Below, piece after piece: positions 16,479-25,195 of a stretch of 42,092 nucleotides of DNA. A program made the position numbers and the translations under genes. Numbering within the stretch: the stretch's first letter is position 1; the number at the start of each line of letters is the position of its first letter. Below the pieces are notes generated by a model that was not told where the DNA came from, made no database searches, and was given only the letters and a program-made list of their open reading frames with translations. The stretch comes from DAOUFU01 sp034429275 (GTDB lineage: Bacteria > Chloroflexota > Anaerolineae > Aggregatilineales > Aggregatilineaceae): positions 1 through 42,092 of the forward strand of contig DAOUFU010000225.1 of NCBI GenBank assembly GCA_034429275.1, read 5' to 3'.

Positions 16479-17612
16479 ATGAGCATCTTCAGTGTTCGCC
16501 GTTCAGACACCGCCCCGGACGCGCCTGCTGCGGGTGGTGGAATCAAGGGATGGGTCAAGCGTCACCGCGAAGCGCTGCTGCTATGGCTGCGGCTGCTGAT
16601 CGCGGTGGGCTTGATGGCATTCGTCATGTCGCTGGTCTATGCCGACCGGGACCGCCTCAACGGGGTCGATTGGCACCTGATTCCCATCGCCGGGCTGCTG
16701 ATACTGATCAGCACAGTGGTCAAGGCGTTCCGCTGGTACCTGCTGGTGAAGCGCAGCCAGATGGATGTGAGCTTCCGCCAGTTGCTCGGCTCGTACCTGG
16801 TGGGGGCGTTCTTTAGCACGCTGCTGCCGACTTCGGTCGGCGGTGACGCGGTGCGCGCCGTTGAGATTTCGTCCCAGACTCGGCGCGCCGCCGACGCGAC
16901 CTCGTCGGTCCTGGTGGAGCGCGGAGTCGGCCTGCTGACGGTGCTGGGTGCGGGCAGCCTGTTCGCGCTGTTTCTGGACCGGGGCAGTATGCCCGTCTAT
17001 GTGCTGCTGGCCATTCACGGCATGTTCATCGGCGGATCGTTCGGCTTTCTGGCGCTGCGCCAGGGCTGGGTGACCGACCCGGCGATCCGGCTGCTGGAAC
17101 GCTTCCGCATGGGCAAACTGGCCGGGCTGATTCGCAAGCTGGATCACGCGCTGTCAATTCACCTGGAGAGCGGGCGCGTCTTCATCGAGATGGTGGTGCT
17201 CTCGCTGATCGCCAACGCGCTGACGATGGGGGCGACCTTCCTGGTGTTGATCGCCGTGCGCGGCGACCCGATCCCGCCCTCCGCCTTTGTGTCGATGATG
17301 TCGCTGGCCACTGCCGCCGAGCTGATCCCGATCTCCATTGCGGCGCTGGGCATCAAAGAGGGCGCATATATCGCCTTCCTGGGCCAGGTGGAAGTGACGC
17401 AGGTGGAAGCAGGCGTGATCGCGATCATCATGCGCGTGCTCACCTGGGCGCTGGCCATGCTGGGCGGAGCCGTGTTCTTGTGGCGGACGCTTTCGGCCCA
17501 GCAGCGCCGCGAACGGCTGCGCCGCCTGCGCGCGGTGCGCCTGACGCCGGTTCCGGGCCGGATTGAGAAGCACGAAGTGCCGCTTTCGGACGTACTCGGC
17601 CCCGGACGTTGA
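16479..17612 (+). CDS. Lysylphosphatidylglycerol synthase-type TM protein (UPF0104 family)
   Basis: A 377-residue polytopic protein of the LPG_synthase_TM (flippase-like) family. It has about 7-8 membrane segments and the family motif FFSTLLPTSVGGDAVRAVEI near residues 110-130. Related domains form the membrane part of MprF or occur alone; the stand-alone members are uncharacterised or proposed lipid translocases. No aminoacyl-transferase domain is present, so lysyl transfer is not expected. The ATG at 16479 is preferred over a GTG at 16437, which adds 14 unrelated residues; neither has a strong ribosome site. A basic tail (QQRRERLRRLRAVR) ends the protein. Confidence 0.85.
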   Translation: MSIFSVRRSDTAPDAPAAGGGIKGWVKRHREALLLWLRLLIAVGLMAFVMSLVYADRDRLNGVDWHLIPIAGLLILISTVVKAFRWYLLVKRSQMDVSFRQLLGSYLVGAFFSTLLPTSVGGDAVRAVEISSQTRRAADATSSVLVERGVGLLTVLGAGSLFALFLDRGSMPVYVLLAIHGMFIGGSFGFLALRQGWVTDPAIRLLERFRMGKLAGLIRKLDHALSIHLESGRVFIEMVVLSLIANALTMGATFLVLIAVRGDPIPPSAFVSMMSLATAAELIPISIAALGIKEGAYIAFLGQVEVTQVEAGVIAIIMRVLTWALAMLGGAVFLWRTLSAQQRRERLRRLRAVRLTPVPGRIEKHEVPLSDVLGPGR

Positions 17613-17668
17613 ACTCCGGGCCTGGACGTTGAGGCACCGCCTTCACCGCCATGTTCGCCTTGGATAGG

Positions 17669-17694
17669 GGGACGGGTTGGCACAGACCCGTCCC
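17669..17694 (+). terminator. Terminator-like hairpin
   Basis: GGGACGGGT and ACCCGTCCC form a perfect 9-bp stem with an 8-base loop. A pyrimidine-rich stretch (TCTCTGATCTCTTCTG) follows instead of a pure T-run. It lies 56 bases after the stop of the LPG-type membrane gene and before the phosphatase gene. Confidence 0.6.
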
Positions 17695-17759
17695 TCTCTG
17701 ATCTCTTCTGACCTCTACTCTGCGATCTGCGCCGCGCGCGCCTTCATGGATGACTCCCT

Positions 17760-18338
17760 ATGCTGAAACCTGTACAGACTCTCTTCCGAAAACTGCGTAA
17801 AGGCTGGCGAATTGTGGCGAACCGCGTGCGCGAGCAGGGCGTGCGCGTCACGCTGATCTGGCTGGTGGGGCGCGGCCTGCCCAAGCTGACCGGAATCCCC
17901 CTGCTGCGCTTCAGCCGCATCACCCCGCAGGTTTATGTCGGGCCGCAGTATGGCAAGCGCGGCAAACGTCACCTGGAGCGGCACGGCATCGTCGGCGATG
18001 TCAACCTGCGCCGCGAATTTGACGATTCGGCGCACGGGCTGGCGCTGGCCGAGTATTGCTACCTGCCGACCCCGGACGATGAGGCGGTCAGCATGGAGCA
18101 CCTGGACCAGGGTATCGCGTTTATCAAGCGCGTGTTGGCGCAAGGGGGCGCGGTGTACATTCACTGCGCGGGCGGGATAGGCCGCGCGCCGACGATGGCC
18201 GCTGCCTATTTCATTCGCCAGGGAATGACGCTTGACGAGGCGCTCGCACTGATCCGCCGGACGCGCCCGTTCATTCGCATCATGCCGCCGCAGATGGCGC
18301 GCCTACGCGAATTTGAGGCGCGCGAGCGGGGGGAGTGA
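17760..18338 (+). CDS. Dual-specificity phosphatase-like (cysteine phosphatase) protein
   Basis: 192 residues. The C-terminal two thirds form a DSP-type tyrosine phosphatase domain with the active-site loop HCAGGIGRA (C136, R142; CX5R). An acidic PTPDDE segment upstream could supply the general acid. The first 55 residues are basic and partly amphipathic (FRKLRKGWRIVANRVRE...), so the protein may sit on the membrane. Bacterial DSPs of this type act on phosphoproteins, phosphoinositides or phospholipids. Position downstream of a lipid-related membrane protein is suggestive only, since a hairpin separates them. The ATG at 17760 has a poor ribosome site. Confidence 0.85.
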   Translation: MLKPVQTLFRKLRKGWRIVANRVREQGVRVTLIWLVGRGLPKLTGIPLLRFSRITPQVYVGPQYGKRGKRHLERHGIVGDVNLRREFDDSAHGLALAEYCYLPTPDDEAVSMEHLDQGIAFIKRVLAQGGAVYIHCAGGIGRAPTMAAAYFIRQGMTLDEALALIRRTRPFIRIMPPQMARLREFEARERGE

Positions 18339-18611
18339 CGACTCCGCGCGCGCCGTTGGGCGATGGCTTTGGGCAAAATGGATAGTTGCAGGCCGTCTCT
18401 ACAGCGTGAGGGTCATTCCTTCGCGCTGTAATGGTTTGCGCCGTCATCCCGCGATTGATGACATTGACGGTTTCCCTCGCAATCGTTTCGCCCGTATACT
18501 GTAAATAACCGCATCGTATGCAGGCACAGGATGCAGCCGCGCAGACGCCGCCCAATGGGCCGTGCTGCACAGGTGCGGGCCTGATCCGTTTCTGGGGAGA
18601 GGATGATCCGA

Positions 18612-19013
18612 ATGGCGATTGAATTCAGTGTGTCGCTCCAGAACCGCCCCGGCGCGATTGCCGAACTGACCGAGGCCCTGGCACGGCAGGGGGTCATGTT
18701 GATGGCCGTTCACGCTGCCGCCTTTGCCGATACGGGGATGATCCAGTTTGTCGCCAGCAACCCCGATGCGACCGTTGCCGCGCTGCGTGATGCGTCAGTG
18801 GAGTACACGACGAGCCAGGTTTTGCTGGTGTCGGTGGCGAACCAGCCCGGCCTGCTCGCACGGCTGTCGCGCGCACTGGCCGAGCAGAACATCAACATCA
18901 ACTCTGTCTATCTCACTCTGAGCGGCCAGATTGTGCTGAATGTGGACGACGTCAACGCCGCACAGAAAGTGATTCTTGGCCTGGACTTGAACCAGGGGCA
19001 TGTCATTGGTTAG
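18612..19013 (+). CDS. Tandem ACT-domain protein
   Basis: 133 residues made of two ACT domains and little else: residues 1-65 (FSVSLQNRPGAIAELTEAL) and 70-130 (LLVSVANQPGLLARLSRAL, then NININSVYLTLSG). Each has the NRPG/NQPG turn that binds amino acids at domain interfaces. Stand-alone double ACT proteins are thought to be amino-acid sensors or regulatory subunits; the partner is not known here. I chose the ATG at 18612 with GGGGAGAGG 9 bases upstream. The ATG at 18603 abuts that motif directly. Its 3' end overlaps the convergent DUF4097-like gene by 11 bases. Confidence 0.85.
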   Translation: MAIEFSVSLQNRPGAIAELTEALARQGVMLMAVHAAAFADTGMIQFVASNPDATVAALRDASVEYTTSQVLLVSVANQPGLLARLSRALAEQNININSVYLTLSGQIVLNVDDVNAAQKVILGLDLNQGHVIG

Positions 19014-19986
19014 TTGTTGGGTCCACCTGAATTCGTCCGGTACTTGAACGCAGCGTCAGCGTGGGCAGGGCATCCTCTGCGCTGCCCTCTATGGCGCTGC
19101 TGCCGGGGGCGGTGCCGATCGTGCCCGACCAGCTCGCCCCCGCCGATCCCACCCGCTCGCTGATGGTGGTGCGGTTGACGAATCGCTCGGAAACAACCAC
19201 GCTGCTCACATCCGACGATGCGTCAATCGCCAGGCGCGTGCTTTGGGGCAGCCGCACTTCGATCAGGCCGGTGGTGCTGTTCATCTGGTAGCGGGCATTC
19301 GCGCCGCCCTGCAGTGCGCCGCTGAAGATGATGTCGCCCACGTTTGTCGAGATATCCAGCCCGCGCACGCTGACTCCCTCAACGCGCACTTTGCCCACAT
19401 TGGTCTCGATGCTCAGGTCGAGACCGGGCGGCACAGCCACAGTGAGCAAGACCTCATCGGCCAGCATCCAGAACTCGTCCTGGGCGCGCCCTGTGTCTAC
19501 CGTGATGGTGACCGTGCTCTCGTCCGGCTGCTCGATATTCACCTGCAGTTTATCCATCTGCGCCTGGGCATCGCCCCGGCTCCACCCGTGCGTGATCTTG
19601 GTGTAGTCGATCACCACCTGGTCCGCCGGGCCGGGCCGGATGGTGACATCGCCCACCAGGTTGTCGATCGACAGGCTGAGCGGGACGCCCGGCTCCAGCG
19701 GCAGCGTTTGCGAGCCGCTGACGGTGACTTCGCTGTTCATGATGACCGCCCCCAGAGTCGCGCCCCCGATGGTGAGGGCGCAGATCGGCAGGACGCAGCA
19801 CATCATCACGCAGCCCAGGCAGGCGAACAGCAGGCAAAAAGGACTGCGCCAGCGCCCGCCCCGTCGCACGACCACCGGCCCGGAATCTACCGCGCCGCGC
19901 TTGGGTTTGGACGGCTCGTAGATGTCTTCGTCATCCGACCAGTCGGGGTCAGACGTCGCAGGCGTGCGGGGCAGGACAGGTTCCAC
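19003..19986 (-). CDS. Membrane-anchored DUF4097-like beta-repeat protein
   Basis: 327 residues. An acidic cytoplasmic N-terminus (about 1-47) is followed by one membrane segment unusually rich in cysteine (PFCLLFACLGCVMMCCVLPIC, six Cys). An exported domain follows, with repeating short beta motifs: LSIDNLVGDVTIRPG, LSIETNVGKVRVEG, LDISTNVGDIIFSG, LTLRSSTGRIQVD. This N.G.V..... pattern is typical of DUF4097/DUF4098 right-handed beta-repeat proteins, which are often linked to envelope stress systems; the molecular role is unknown. The start is a GTG at 19986, supported by AAGGAG 8-9 bases upstream. Three 11-bp tandem repeats lie just before it. Confidence 0.75.
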   Translation of the reverse strand: MEPVLPRTPATSDPDWSDDEDIYEPSKPKRGAVDSGPVVVRRGGRWRSPFCLLFACLGCVMMCCVLPICALTIGGATLGAVIMNSEVTVSGSQTLPLEPGVPLSLSIDNLVGDVTIRPGPADQVVIDYTKITHGWSRGDAQAQMDKLQVNIEQPDESTVTITVDTGRAQDEFWMLADEVLLTVAVPPGLDLSIETNVGKVRVEGVSVRGLDISTNVGDIIFSGALQGGANARYQMNSTTGLIEVRLPQSTRLAIDASSDVSSVVVSERFVNRTTISERVGSAGASWSGTIGTAPGSSAIEGSAEDALPTLTLRSSTGRIQVDPTTNQ

Positions 19987-20006
19987 GATAGGTCTCCTTA
20001 CCGATG

Positions 20007-20039
20007 ACAGGCTGCCAACAGGCTACCAGCAGGCTGGCA
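20007..20039. repeat. Three tandem 11-bp repeats upstream of the DUF4097-like gene
   Basis: ACAGGCTGCCA, ACAGGCTACCA and GCAGGCTGGCA follow each other without gaps, a period of about one helical turn. The block starts 20 bases upstream of the GTG start at 19986. Its outer parts also form an inverted repeat, GCTGCCA (20011-20017) with TGGCAGC (20035-20041). It could be a protein-binding site in the leader or promoter, or simply a slipped repeat. Confidence 0.55.
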
Positions 20040-20138
20040 GCCCACTCATTCTATGCCAGTGTACGCAGACCGGCCCGGATGCGTTGCGCGCAGAGAGATG
20101 AGAAGCAGGGGTAAAAGGCTCACACAGGCAGTGAACTG

Positions 20139-20168
20139 GCAAGGGCCAGGGTTGCCCCCGGCCCTTGC
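20139..20168 (-). terminator. Hairpin after the LacI-MCP receptor gene
   Basis: GCAAGGGCC and GGCCCTTGC form a perfect 9-bp stem, with more GC pairs possible inside (AGGG/CCCC). It lies 13 bases after the receptor stop codon on the minus strand. No T-tract follows, so it is terminator-like only. Confidence 0.5.
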
Positions 20169-20180
20169 GGCTAGATGACC

Positions 20181-22661
20181 CTACATGCCCGCATCTTTGA
20201 TGCTGGCGGTGGTTTGTGCGCTGGCCTGCTTGATCGACTTCATCGCCATCACCAGTTGGTCCATCGCGTTGGTTTGCTGGTGCGTGCTGGCGGCGATCAG
20301 GACCGCTACACGCGCCGCTTCGCCGATGATGGCCGTCAGGTCTTCGATGGCCGTGCCCGCCTGGCGAGCCAGGTCCATCCCCGCCTGTGCGCCCTTGCTG
20401 CCTTCCTCGGTGACCATGACGGCGGTGTTGGCCGCGCGCTGAATCTCGTTGAGGATGCCGCTCACCTTGGTGGTGGCCTCGCGCGACTGCCCGGCCAGGT
20501 GACGCATCTCCCTGGCGACGACGGCGAAGCCCAACCCTTCATCGCCGGCACGTGCCGCCTCAATGCTGGCATTGAGGGCCAGCAGGCGCGACTGGTCGGC
20601 GATTTCTTCGACAGCGTTGATGATTTCGCCGATCTGCTGCGTGCGTTCGGAGAGTGCCAGGATGCTCGTGGCAATATCGGATACCTGGCGCTGGATGGTC
20701 TCCATGCCGATGATCGTGTCGGTGACGGCGTCCTGGCCGGTTTTTGAGACACTCACCGACTGCTGCGCCGCATTCGCCACGGCCTGGGCCTGCCGCGAGG
20801 TCTCGGTGATGGTGGCGCGCATCTGCTCGGAGGTGGCCAGGGTCTCGGTCACAATGGTGTCGAGTTGGGCGGTGTGCTGCTGAACCTGCTGCATCAGCAA
20901 CACGCCTTGCAGCATACTGCTGATCTGCCCGCGCAGGCTTTCGTAGATGGTGCCCATCAACGGCCCGGTCTCGAAGACCACAAAGCCCAACTGCTGCTCG
21001 CGGAAATAGAGCGGGGTGACGACTGCCGACAGGGGCTTGTTGGGCGCGCGTAAATGCTGCGGGAAGAGTTGGAACGAGGGGAAGCGCAGCCCGCCGCGCG
21101 GCCCATTGATCTGCCCACTCTCGTTATAGCCGTAGATCAGGTTCGACCATTTCTCCGGCTGGTCCGGGAAGTCGTAGAGGGCGATATAACACGCCGGGAT
21201 GCCCAGCGCCGGCAGTTCGTTGGTGAGCGCCTGGGACGAATTCGCCAGGTCGAAGGTCGTGATCAATTCCTCGCCCAGGCGGCGCAGCAGCTCGTTCTGG
21301 GCCATTGCTTCTGCCTGTTGATAAGCACGCGCCCGGTATGTCGCCTCGGAGATGGCCACCCGCGCCTGCTGCCACAGGTTCTCCGCCCGATAGCGTTGAT
21401 GGTGCTCATCGAGATAGGGCAAAACCGCCCGGCGGTGTGCCGAAATCACGCTCTGCCAGGGCCGGATGTCGCGCTTGAGGCGCACCGCTTGGCCAATGGC
21501 TTTGTCCAGCGCAAGCAAGAACGATTGCCCGTTGCCATCGCTGACATCCTCGGCGAAGGCATTGAGAAGCTGCCTGGCCCAAACCGGGTCCATGCCCTCG
21601 AATTTTCCTTCGACGGCCCGGTTCATCTGCTCGCAGATGGAGTCCTGGTGGGCGCGCAGCACGGCGGGCAGCGACTCGCCGGTCTTCCTGGCGGTTTCGG
21701 TGGGCTGCGGAGCTTCCGCCTGCACGACCATCGGGTCGAGGCAGCCGCACGACTGGCGGATCACCAGTTCGGTGGGCATGTGCTTCTGCGGCGGCACAGA
21801 TTCGCCGCGAAGCTGGGCCAGGACCATCTCAACCGCCGCCCTGACCTGGTCTCCGACTGGCTGGCGTACCGAGGTCAGCGGGGGCGTGGACAGTTCACCT
21901 TTCTGGAAGCCGTCAAAACCGGTTACGGGGACATCGTGGGGTACGTGATAACCGCGGGCTTGCAGTTCTTCAATGACCCCGAAAGCTGTCTCGTCATTGC
22001 TGGCGGCAACGGCATCAAAATCGATGCCGGGGCGCAGGCCGCGCTGGTCGAGGATTTCCTTAAGAGCAGTTTTTCCACCGGAGTTGGACCAGTTGGTGGG
22101 TATGCTGACCAGCGCCGGATCGAGGGAGATGCCGTGCTCGGCCAGCGCGTCGGTATAGGCTTTGTAGCGGAGCTTCGACTCGTCATTCTCTGCTGGCCCG
22201 GCGATATAGACGATGCGCTTTTTGCCGTGTGCGGTGATGAGATGGGTGACGATATTGCGCATCCCCTGGTAATTCTCGACGGTGATGCTGGGCACGCCCT
22301 GCAAAACCAGCCCCAGGCTGGCACGCGGCAGCGGGCGGTACAGGTCCACAAAGCGCTGGATTCCCTCTGTGCCAACGTACAACGACAGAGTCGCGCTGCT
22401 GAAGACAATTCCATCTACATTCTCGGCATTGACCAGCCGGTACACCACGTTGCCCTGGCTCTCGAAGCCGGCGCGGCTTTCGACTGCATTGCCCTGAAAG
22501 CAAATCATATCCACGTTAAGGTCTTTTGTAGCATCGATCATGGCGCGCCAGACCGAATTGGCGTGAACTTCGGTGATGGATTGCACCATCAAGCCGATGG
22601 TCGGGCGCGATCTGTGCCGCCGCGCGCGGCTGGCGACATCCTGTTCTGAATGGTCGGTCAT
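20181..22661 (-). CDS. Soluble chemoreceptor: LacI-type sugar-binding domain, GAF-like domain, MCP signalling domain
   Basis: 826 residues without a signal peptide or membrane segment. Residues 18-305 are a periplasmic-binding-protein-like domain of the LacI/GalR type (PTIGLMVQSIT; FDAVAASNDETAFGVIEELQ; VPVTGFDG; PLTSVRQPVGDQV), but the DNA-binding helix-turn-helix is absent. A Cys pair follows (QSCGCLDP). Then come a helical linker, a GAF-like domain (about 450-590) and an MCP signalling coiled coil with the hairpin tip SRLLALNASIEAARAGDEG near 690-710. It should sense a sugar-like ligand, or a partner, in the cytoplasm and control CheA through CheW. It is divergent from the che cluster starting at 23088. 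The ATG at 22661 has GGAG 8 bases upstream. The last residues carry no CheR-docking pentapeptide. Confidence 0.88.
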   Translation of the reverse strand: MTDHSEQDVASRARRHRSRPTIGLMVQSITEVHANSVWRAMIDATKDLNVDMICFQGNAVESRAGFESQGNVVYRLVNAENVDGIVFSSATLSLYVGTEGIQRFVDLYRPLPRASLGLVLQGVPSITVENYQGMRNIVTHLITAHGKKRIVYIAGPAENDESKLRYKAYTDALAEHGISLDPALVSIPTNWSNSGGKTALKEILDQRGLRPGIDFDAVAASNDETAFGVIEELQARGYHVPHDVPVTGFDGFQKGELSTPPLTSVRQPVGDQVRAAVEMVLAQLRGESVPPQKHMPTELVIRQSCGCLDPMVVQAEAPQPTETARKTGESLPAVLRAHQDSICEQMNRAVEGKFEGMDPVWARQLLNAFAEDVSDGNGQSFLLALDKAIGQAVRLKRDIRPWQSVISAHRRAVLPYLDEHHQRYRAENLWQQARVAISEATYRARAYQQAEAMAQNELLRRLGEELITTFDLANSSQALTNELPALGIPACYIALYDFPDQPEKWSNLIYGYNESGQINGPRGGLRFPSFQLFPQHLRAPNKPLSAVVTPLYFREQQLGFVVFETGPLMGTIYESLRGQISSMLQGVLLMQQVQQHTAQLDTIVTETLATSEQMRATITETSRQAQAVANAAQQSVSVSKTGQDAVTDTIIGMETIQRQVSDIATSILALSERTQQIGEIINAVEEIADQSRLLALNASIEAARAGDEGLGFAVVAREMRHLAGQSREATTKVSGILNEIQRAANTAVMVTEEGSKGAQAGMDLARQAGTAIEDLTAIIGEAARVAVLIAASTHQQTNAMDQLVMAMKSIKQASAQTTASIKDAGM

Positions 22662-23087
22662 GAGGCTATCTCCCGCATATGCTGGCGGCGCTGGGCCGCT
22701 GGTTTGCCCGTTGCAGCATCCCTTACTCTATTGTATCAGGAAACAGGTATGAAAATAGTTAAAGAATTTATGAAACCTTGATACTTGCGGTATCGATAAT
22801 ATATAATTGATTGTACAATAAGAATACACATTTTGAAGGGTTTTGGGAAATAGTGCGAATCATCGCTGGCCAGCGCGCTGGCGGGAACCGTGCTATAAAA
22901 AACCCAAGACGCTACCCCAGGGAAATGAATATGGGCCGGTTTCCCGCCAGGGTACAAGGGCATCGGATCAGTTCGCCAAATTGGGCGGGCGACGGTGCGG
23001 GGGATGACTCCCCGGTACGATATGCTGCAAGTTCATCATCTGCCATCATCACGCTGTTCGCGATACCCACAGGGGGCAAATGGGCCA
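22662..23087. promoter_or_regulatory. Divergent promoter region of the chemosensory island
   Basis: These 426 bases separate the LacI-MCP gene from cheR. A marked A/T-rich island (about 22738-22850) in otherwise GC-rich DNA contains TATAAT (22804-22809, plus strand) with TTGATA 20 bases upstream, a spacing longer than ideal. On the minus strand TTGTAC (22820-22815) could serve as a -35. Promoters for both directions are likely here. I see no coding region; an upstream in-frame extension of cheR (from 22995) lacks family similarity. Confidence 0.45.
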
Positions 23088-24611
23088 ATGACGGCACGCC
23101 TGGACATCACCGACTACCAGCAGGTCTTTGCTTTCATCCAGGCACATACTGGCTTGCGAGTTCACCCTGGCCGGTTTGAGGAAATCGCGCGCGTGGTGGA
23201 TGGTGTGCTCAACTCGGCGCGGCTGGCTGGGGTGAGCGACCTCTTGCTTACCTTGCAGCTCACTCCGTTCACTGCTCCGATCTGGCAAACCCTGATCCAG
23301 GCGATCACGGTGGGTGAGACGTACTTTTTCCGCGACCAGCGGCAGATCGACTGCCTGCGCAACCACATTTTCCCCGATCTGATCGCCGAGCGCCGCGAGA
23401 CGGGCCTCAAGCATCTGCGCCTGTGGAGCGCCGGGTGTGCCAGCGGCGAAGAACCGTATACGCTGGTGATGCTGCTCACCGAGCTGCTGCCCGACATCGA
23501 CGCCTGGCATATCACCGTGCTGGGCACCGACATCAACACCGCGTTTTTGGAGCGGGCGCGGCGGGGCCTGTACCGGCCTTCGTCCTTCCGCAACGAGACG
23601 CCCGATTATGTGCTGCCGCGCTGGTTTCGCCCCACGCCCCAGGGCTACCAGCTTGACCCGGCCATCCGGCAGAAGGTCACCTTCCTGCCGATGAACCTGG
23701 CCAACAGCAGCGATCCGCAACTGGACGATGTGCTGACCAATCTTGACCTGATCATCTGCCGGAATGTGACCATTTACTTCGAGCAGGATATGGTGAGCCG
23801 GATCGTGGGCCTGTTCTACCGGGCACTGAACGAAGGCGGGCGGTTGATGGTGGGGCATTCGGAACTATCAACCACCATGTACCACGAGTTCACGACGCGT
23901 GTGCACGACCGGATCGTCTATTACCAGAAGGTCAGCGCTCCGCCTGCCCCGGTTGAGGTCCCGACGCACATCCCCAAACATGCCACGACACGGCCTATCG
24001 CGGTGCGGCCCGCCCCGGCGCGCGCTTTCGCAGCGCGGACCGCTGCCTCTCGGCGTACCTCGCGCGGTGCGAGCGGAAAACCCGTCACCCGGCCCATTTC
24101 GCGGCCCGTTTCGCGGCCCATCACCCGGACTTTCGCGCCCAGAAAGGACCTTCTCCAGTCCGCCCAGGCGAAGTCGGACTCCGACCGTGACCTGGAGATG
24201 GCCTGGGCGCGCGCCAAAGCAGCCGCCGACCGCGAACAGTGGGATGTCGCGCTCGCGGCACTGGCCGAAGTCGAAGCCGCGCACAAATTCCATCCCGAAT
24301 TTCACTATTTGCGCGGGCTGGTGCAGATGGCCGCCGAACAGGTGGACCAGGCGCTGCGGGCGTGGCGGCAGGCGATTTATTGTGACCCGAAGTTCGCGCT
24401 GGCGCACTACAGCCTGGGAGAACTTTATTCCCGGCGCGGCGACTACCGGGCGGCGGTGCGTCACTGGCAGCAGGCGATGGCGGCGATTGCTCCGCTGGAC
24501 CCGGAGCAGCGCCGCTTGGTATCGGAAGACCTCACCGTTGACATGCTGCGCGGGCTGCTGGTTTACCTGGTTGGCGCGCTGCAGAATGGGCAAGATCGGG
24601 AGCAGAAGTGA
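23088..24611 (+). CDS. cheR: CheR-type chemoreceptor methyltransferase with C-terminal TPRs
   Basis: 507 residues. A CheR N-terminal helical domain (about 1-75) is followed by the SAM-dependent methyltransferase domain: LWSAGCASGEEPYTL near 112-126, GTDINTAFLERARRGLY near 146-162, DLIICRNVTIYF and the terminal GHSE. It methylates glutamates on MCPs, using S-adenosylmethionine. A basic Pro/Arg/Thr-rich linker (about 290-360) joins two to three TPR units (residues 375-480), an extension known from CheR proteins of alternative chemosensory systems, where it binds partners. First gene of the rightward cluster. The ATG at 23088 has AGGGGG upstream. Its stop overlaps the next start (TGATG). Confidence 0.93.
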   Translation: MTARLDITDYQQVFAFIQAHTGLRVHPGRFEEIARVVDGVLNSARLAGVSDLLLTLQLTPFTAPIWQTLIQAITVGETYFFRDQRQIDCLRNHIFPDLIAERRETGLKHLRLWSAGCASGEEPYTLVMLLTELLPDIDAWHITVLGTDINTAFLERARRGLYRPSSFRNETPDYVLPRWFRPTPQGYQLDPAIRQKVTFLPMNLANSSDPQLDDVLTNLDLIICRNVTIYFEQDMVSRIVGLFYRALNEGGRLMVGHSELSTTMYHEFTTRVHDRIVYYQKVSAPPAPVEVPTHIPKHATTRPIAVRPAPARAFAARTAASRRTSRGASGKPVTRPISRPVSRPITRTFAPRKDLLQSAQAKSDSDRDLEMAWARAKAAADREQWDVALAALAEVEAAHKFHPEFHYLRGLVQMAAEQVDQALRAWRQAIYCDPKFALAHYSLGELYSRRGDYRAAVRHWQQAMAAIAPLDPEQRRLVSEDLTVDMLRGLLVYLVGALQNGQDREQK

Positions 24612-25150
24612 TGTCATTTTACGACCAGTTCGACCAGGATGAACAACGGCTGCTGCGCGAGCGCGCCGAGCGTGCCGCCATGGCGTCGATGACCTCGGAG
24701 GTGCTCGCCAGCATCGATACGCTGGTGGTCAAGCTTGGCGAAGAGCGCTATGGGCTGCCGCTGCGCTCGCTGACGGCGGCGTATCAACTCACCACGCCGA
24801 TTGTCCCGGTGCCGTGCACCCCGCCCTTCATCGCAGGCATCGCCAACATTCGGGGCCACGTGGTGCCGGTCATCGACCTGGCGGTGCTGCTGGGGGTGGC
24901 GGGAGCGGCGCAGTCGGATTTTGCGGCGATTGTGGTGGCCTCGAACGAGAAAATGACGGTGGCCTTCCGCGTGCACGCTATCGACGACGCGATCCTGGTG
25001 CGGGTGGGCGAGTTGATGCCGGTGCCGGGCCTGTTCGATCTTGCCCGGACCGCCTATGCCCAGGGTGCGCTGCCCGCCGGCACGATTGTATTGAATCTGG
25101 ATGCCATTTTGAGCGACCCGGCCCTGATCGTGGGCGAGGCGGGGAGCTAG
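24611..25150 (+). CDS. cheW: CheW-like coupling protein
   Basis: 179 residues. After a charged helical N-terminus (about 40 residues) comes a CheW domain: VVKLGEERYGLPLRSLTAAYQ, then the signature PPFIAGIANIRGHVVPVIDLAVLLG. CheW links receptors to CheA. This copy overlaps the cheR stop as TGATG, so the two are co-translated. A second CheW is encoded at 30224-30688, and CheA has its own CheW domain. Two receptors and two couplers suggest separate receptor pairing or mixed arrays. The GTG at 24608 is an alternative start. Confidence 0.9.
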   Translation: MSFYDQFDQDEQRLLRERAERAAMASMTSEVLASIDTLVVKLGEERYGLPLRSLTAAYQLTTPIVPVPCTPPFIAGIANIRGHVVPVIDLAVLLGVAGAAQSDFAAIVVASNEKMTVAFRVHAIDDAILVRVGELMPVPGLFDLARTAYAQGALPAGTIVLNLDAILSDPALIVGEAGS

Positions 25151-25195
25151 GCTGCGAGCCAGAAGCGATCAACAGAGGGGCATTGAGGAGACTCT

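Noticed and set aside
18464..18500. TTGACG and TATACT as a promoter for the ACT gene
   Set aside because: The spacing is 25 bases, too long for a sigma-70-type promoter; no better -35 is seen.
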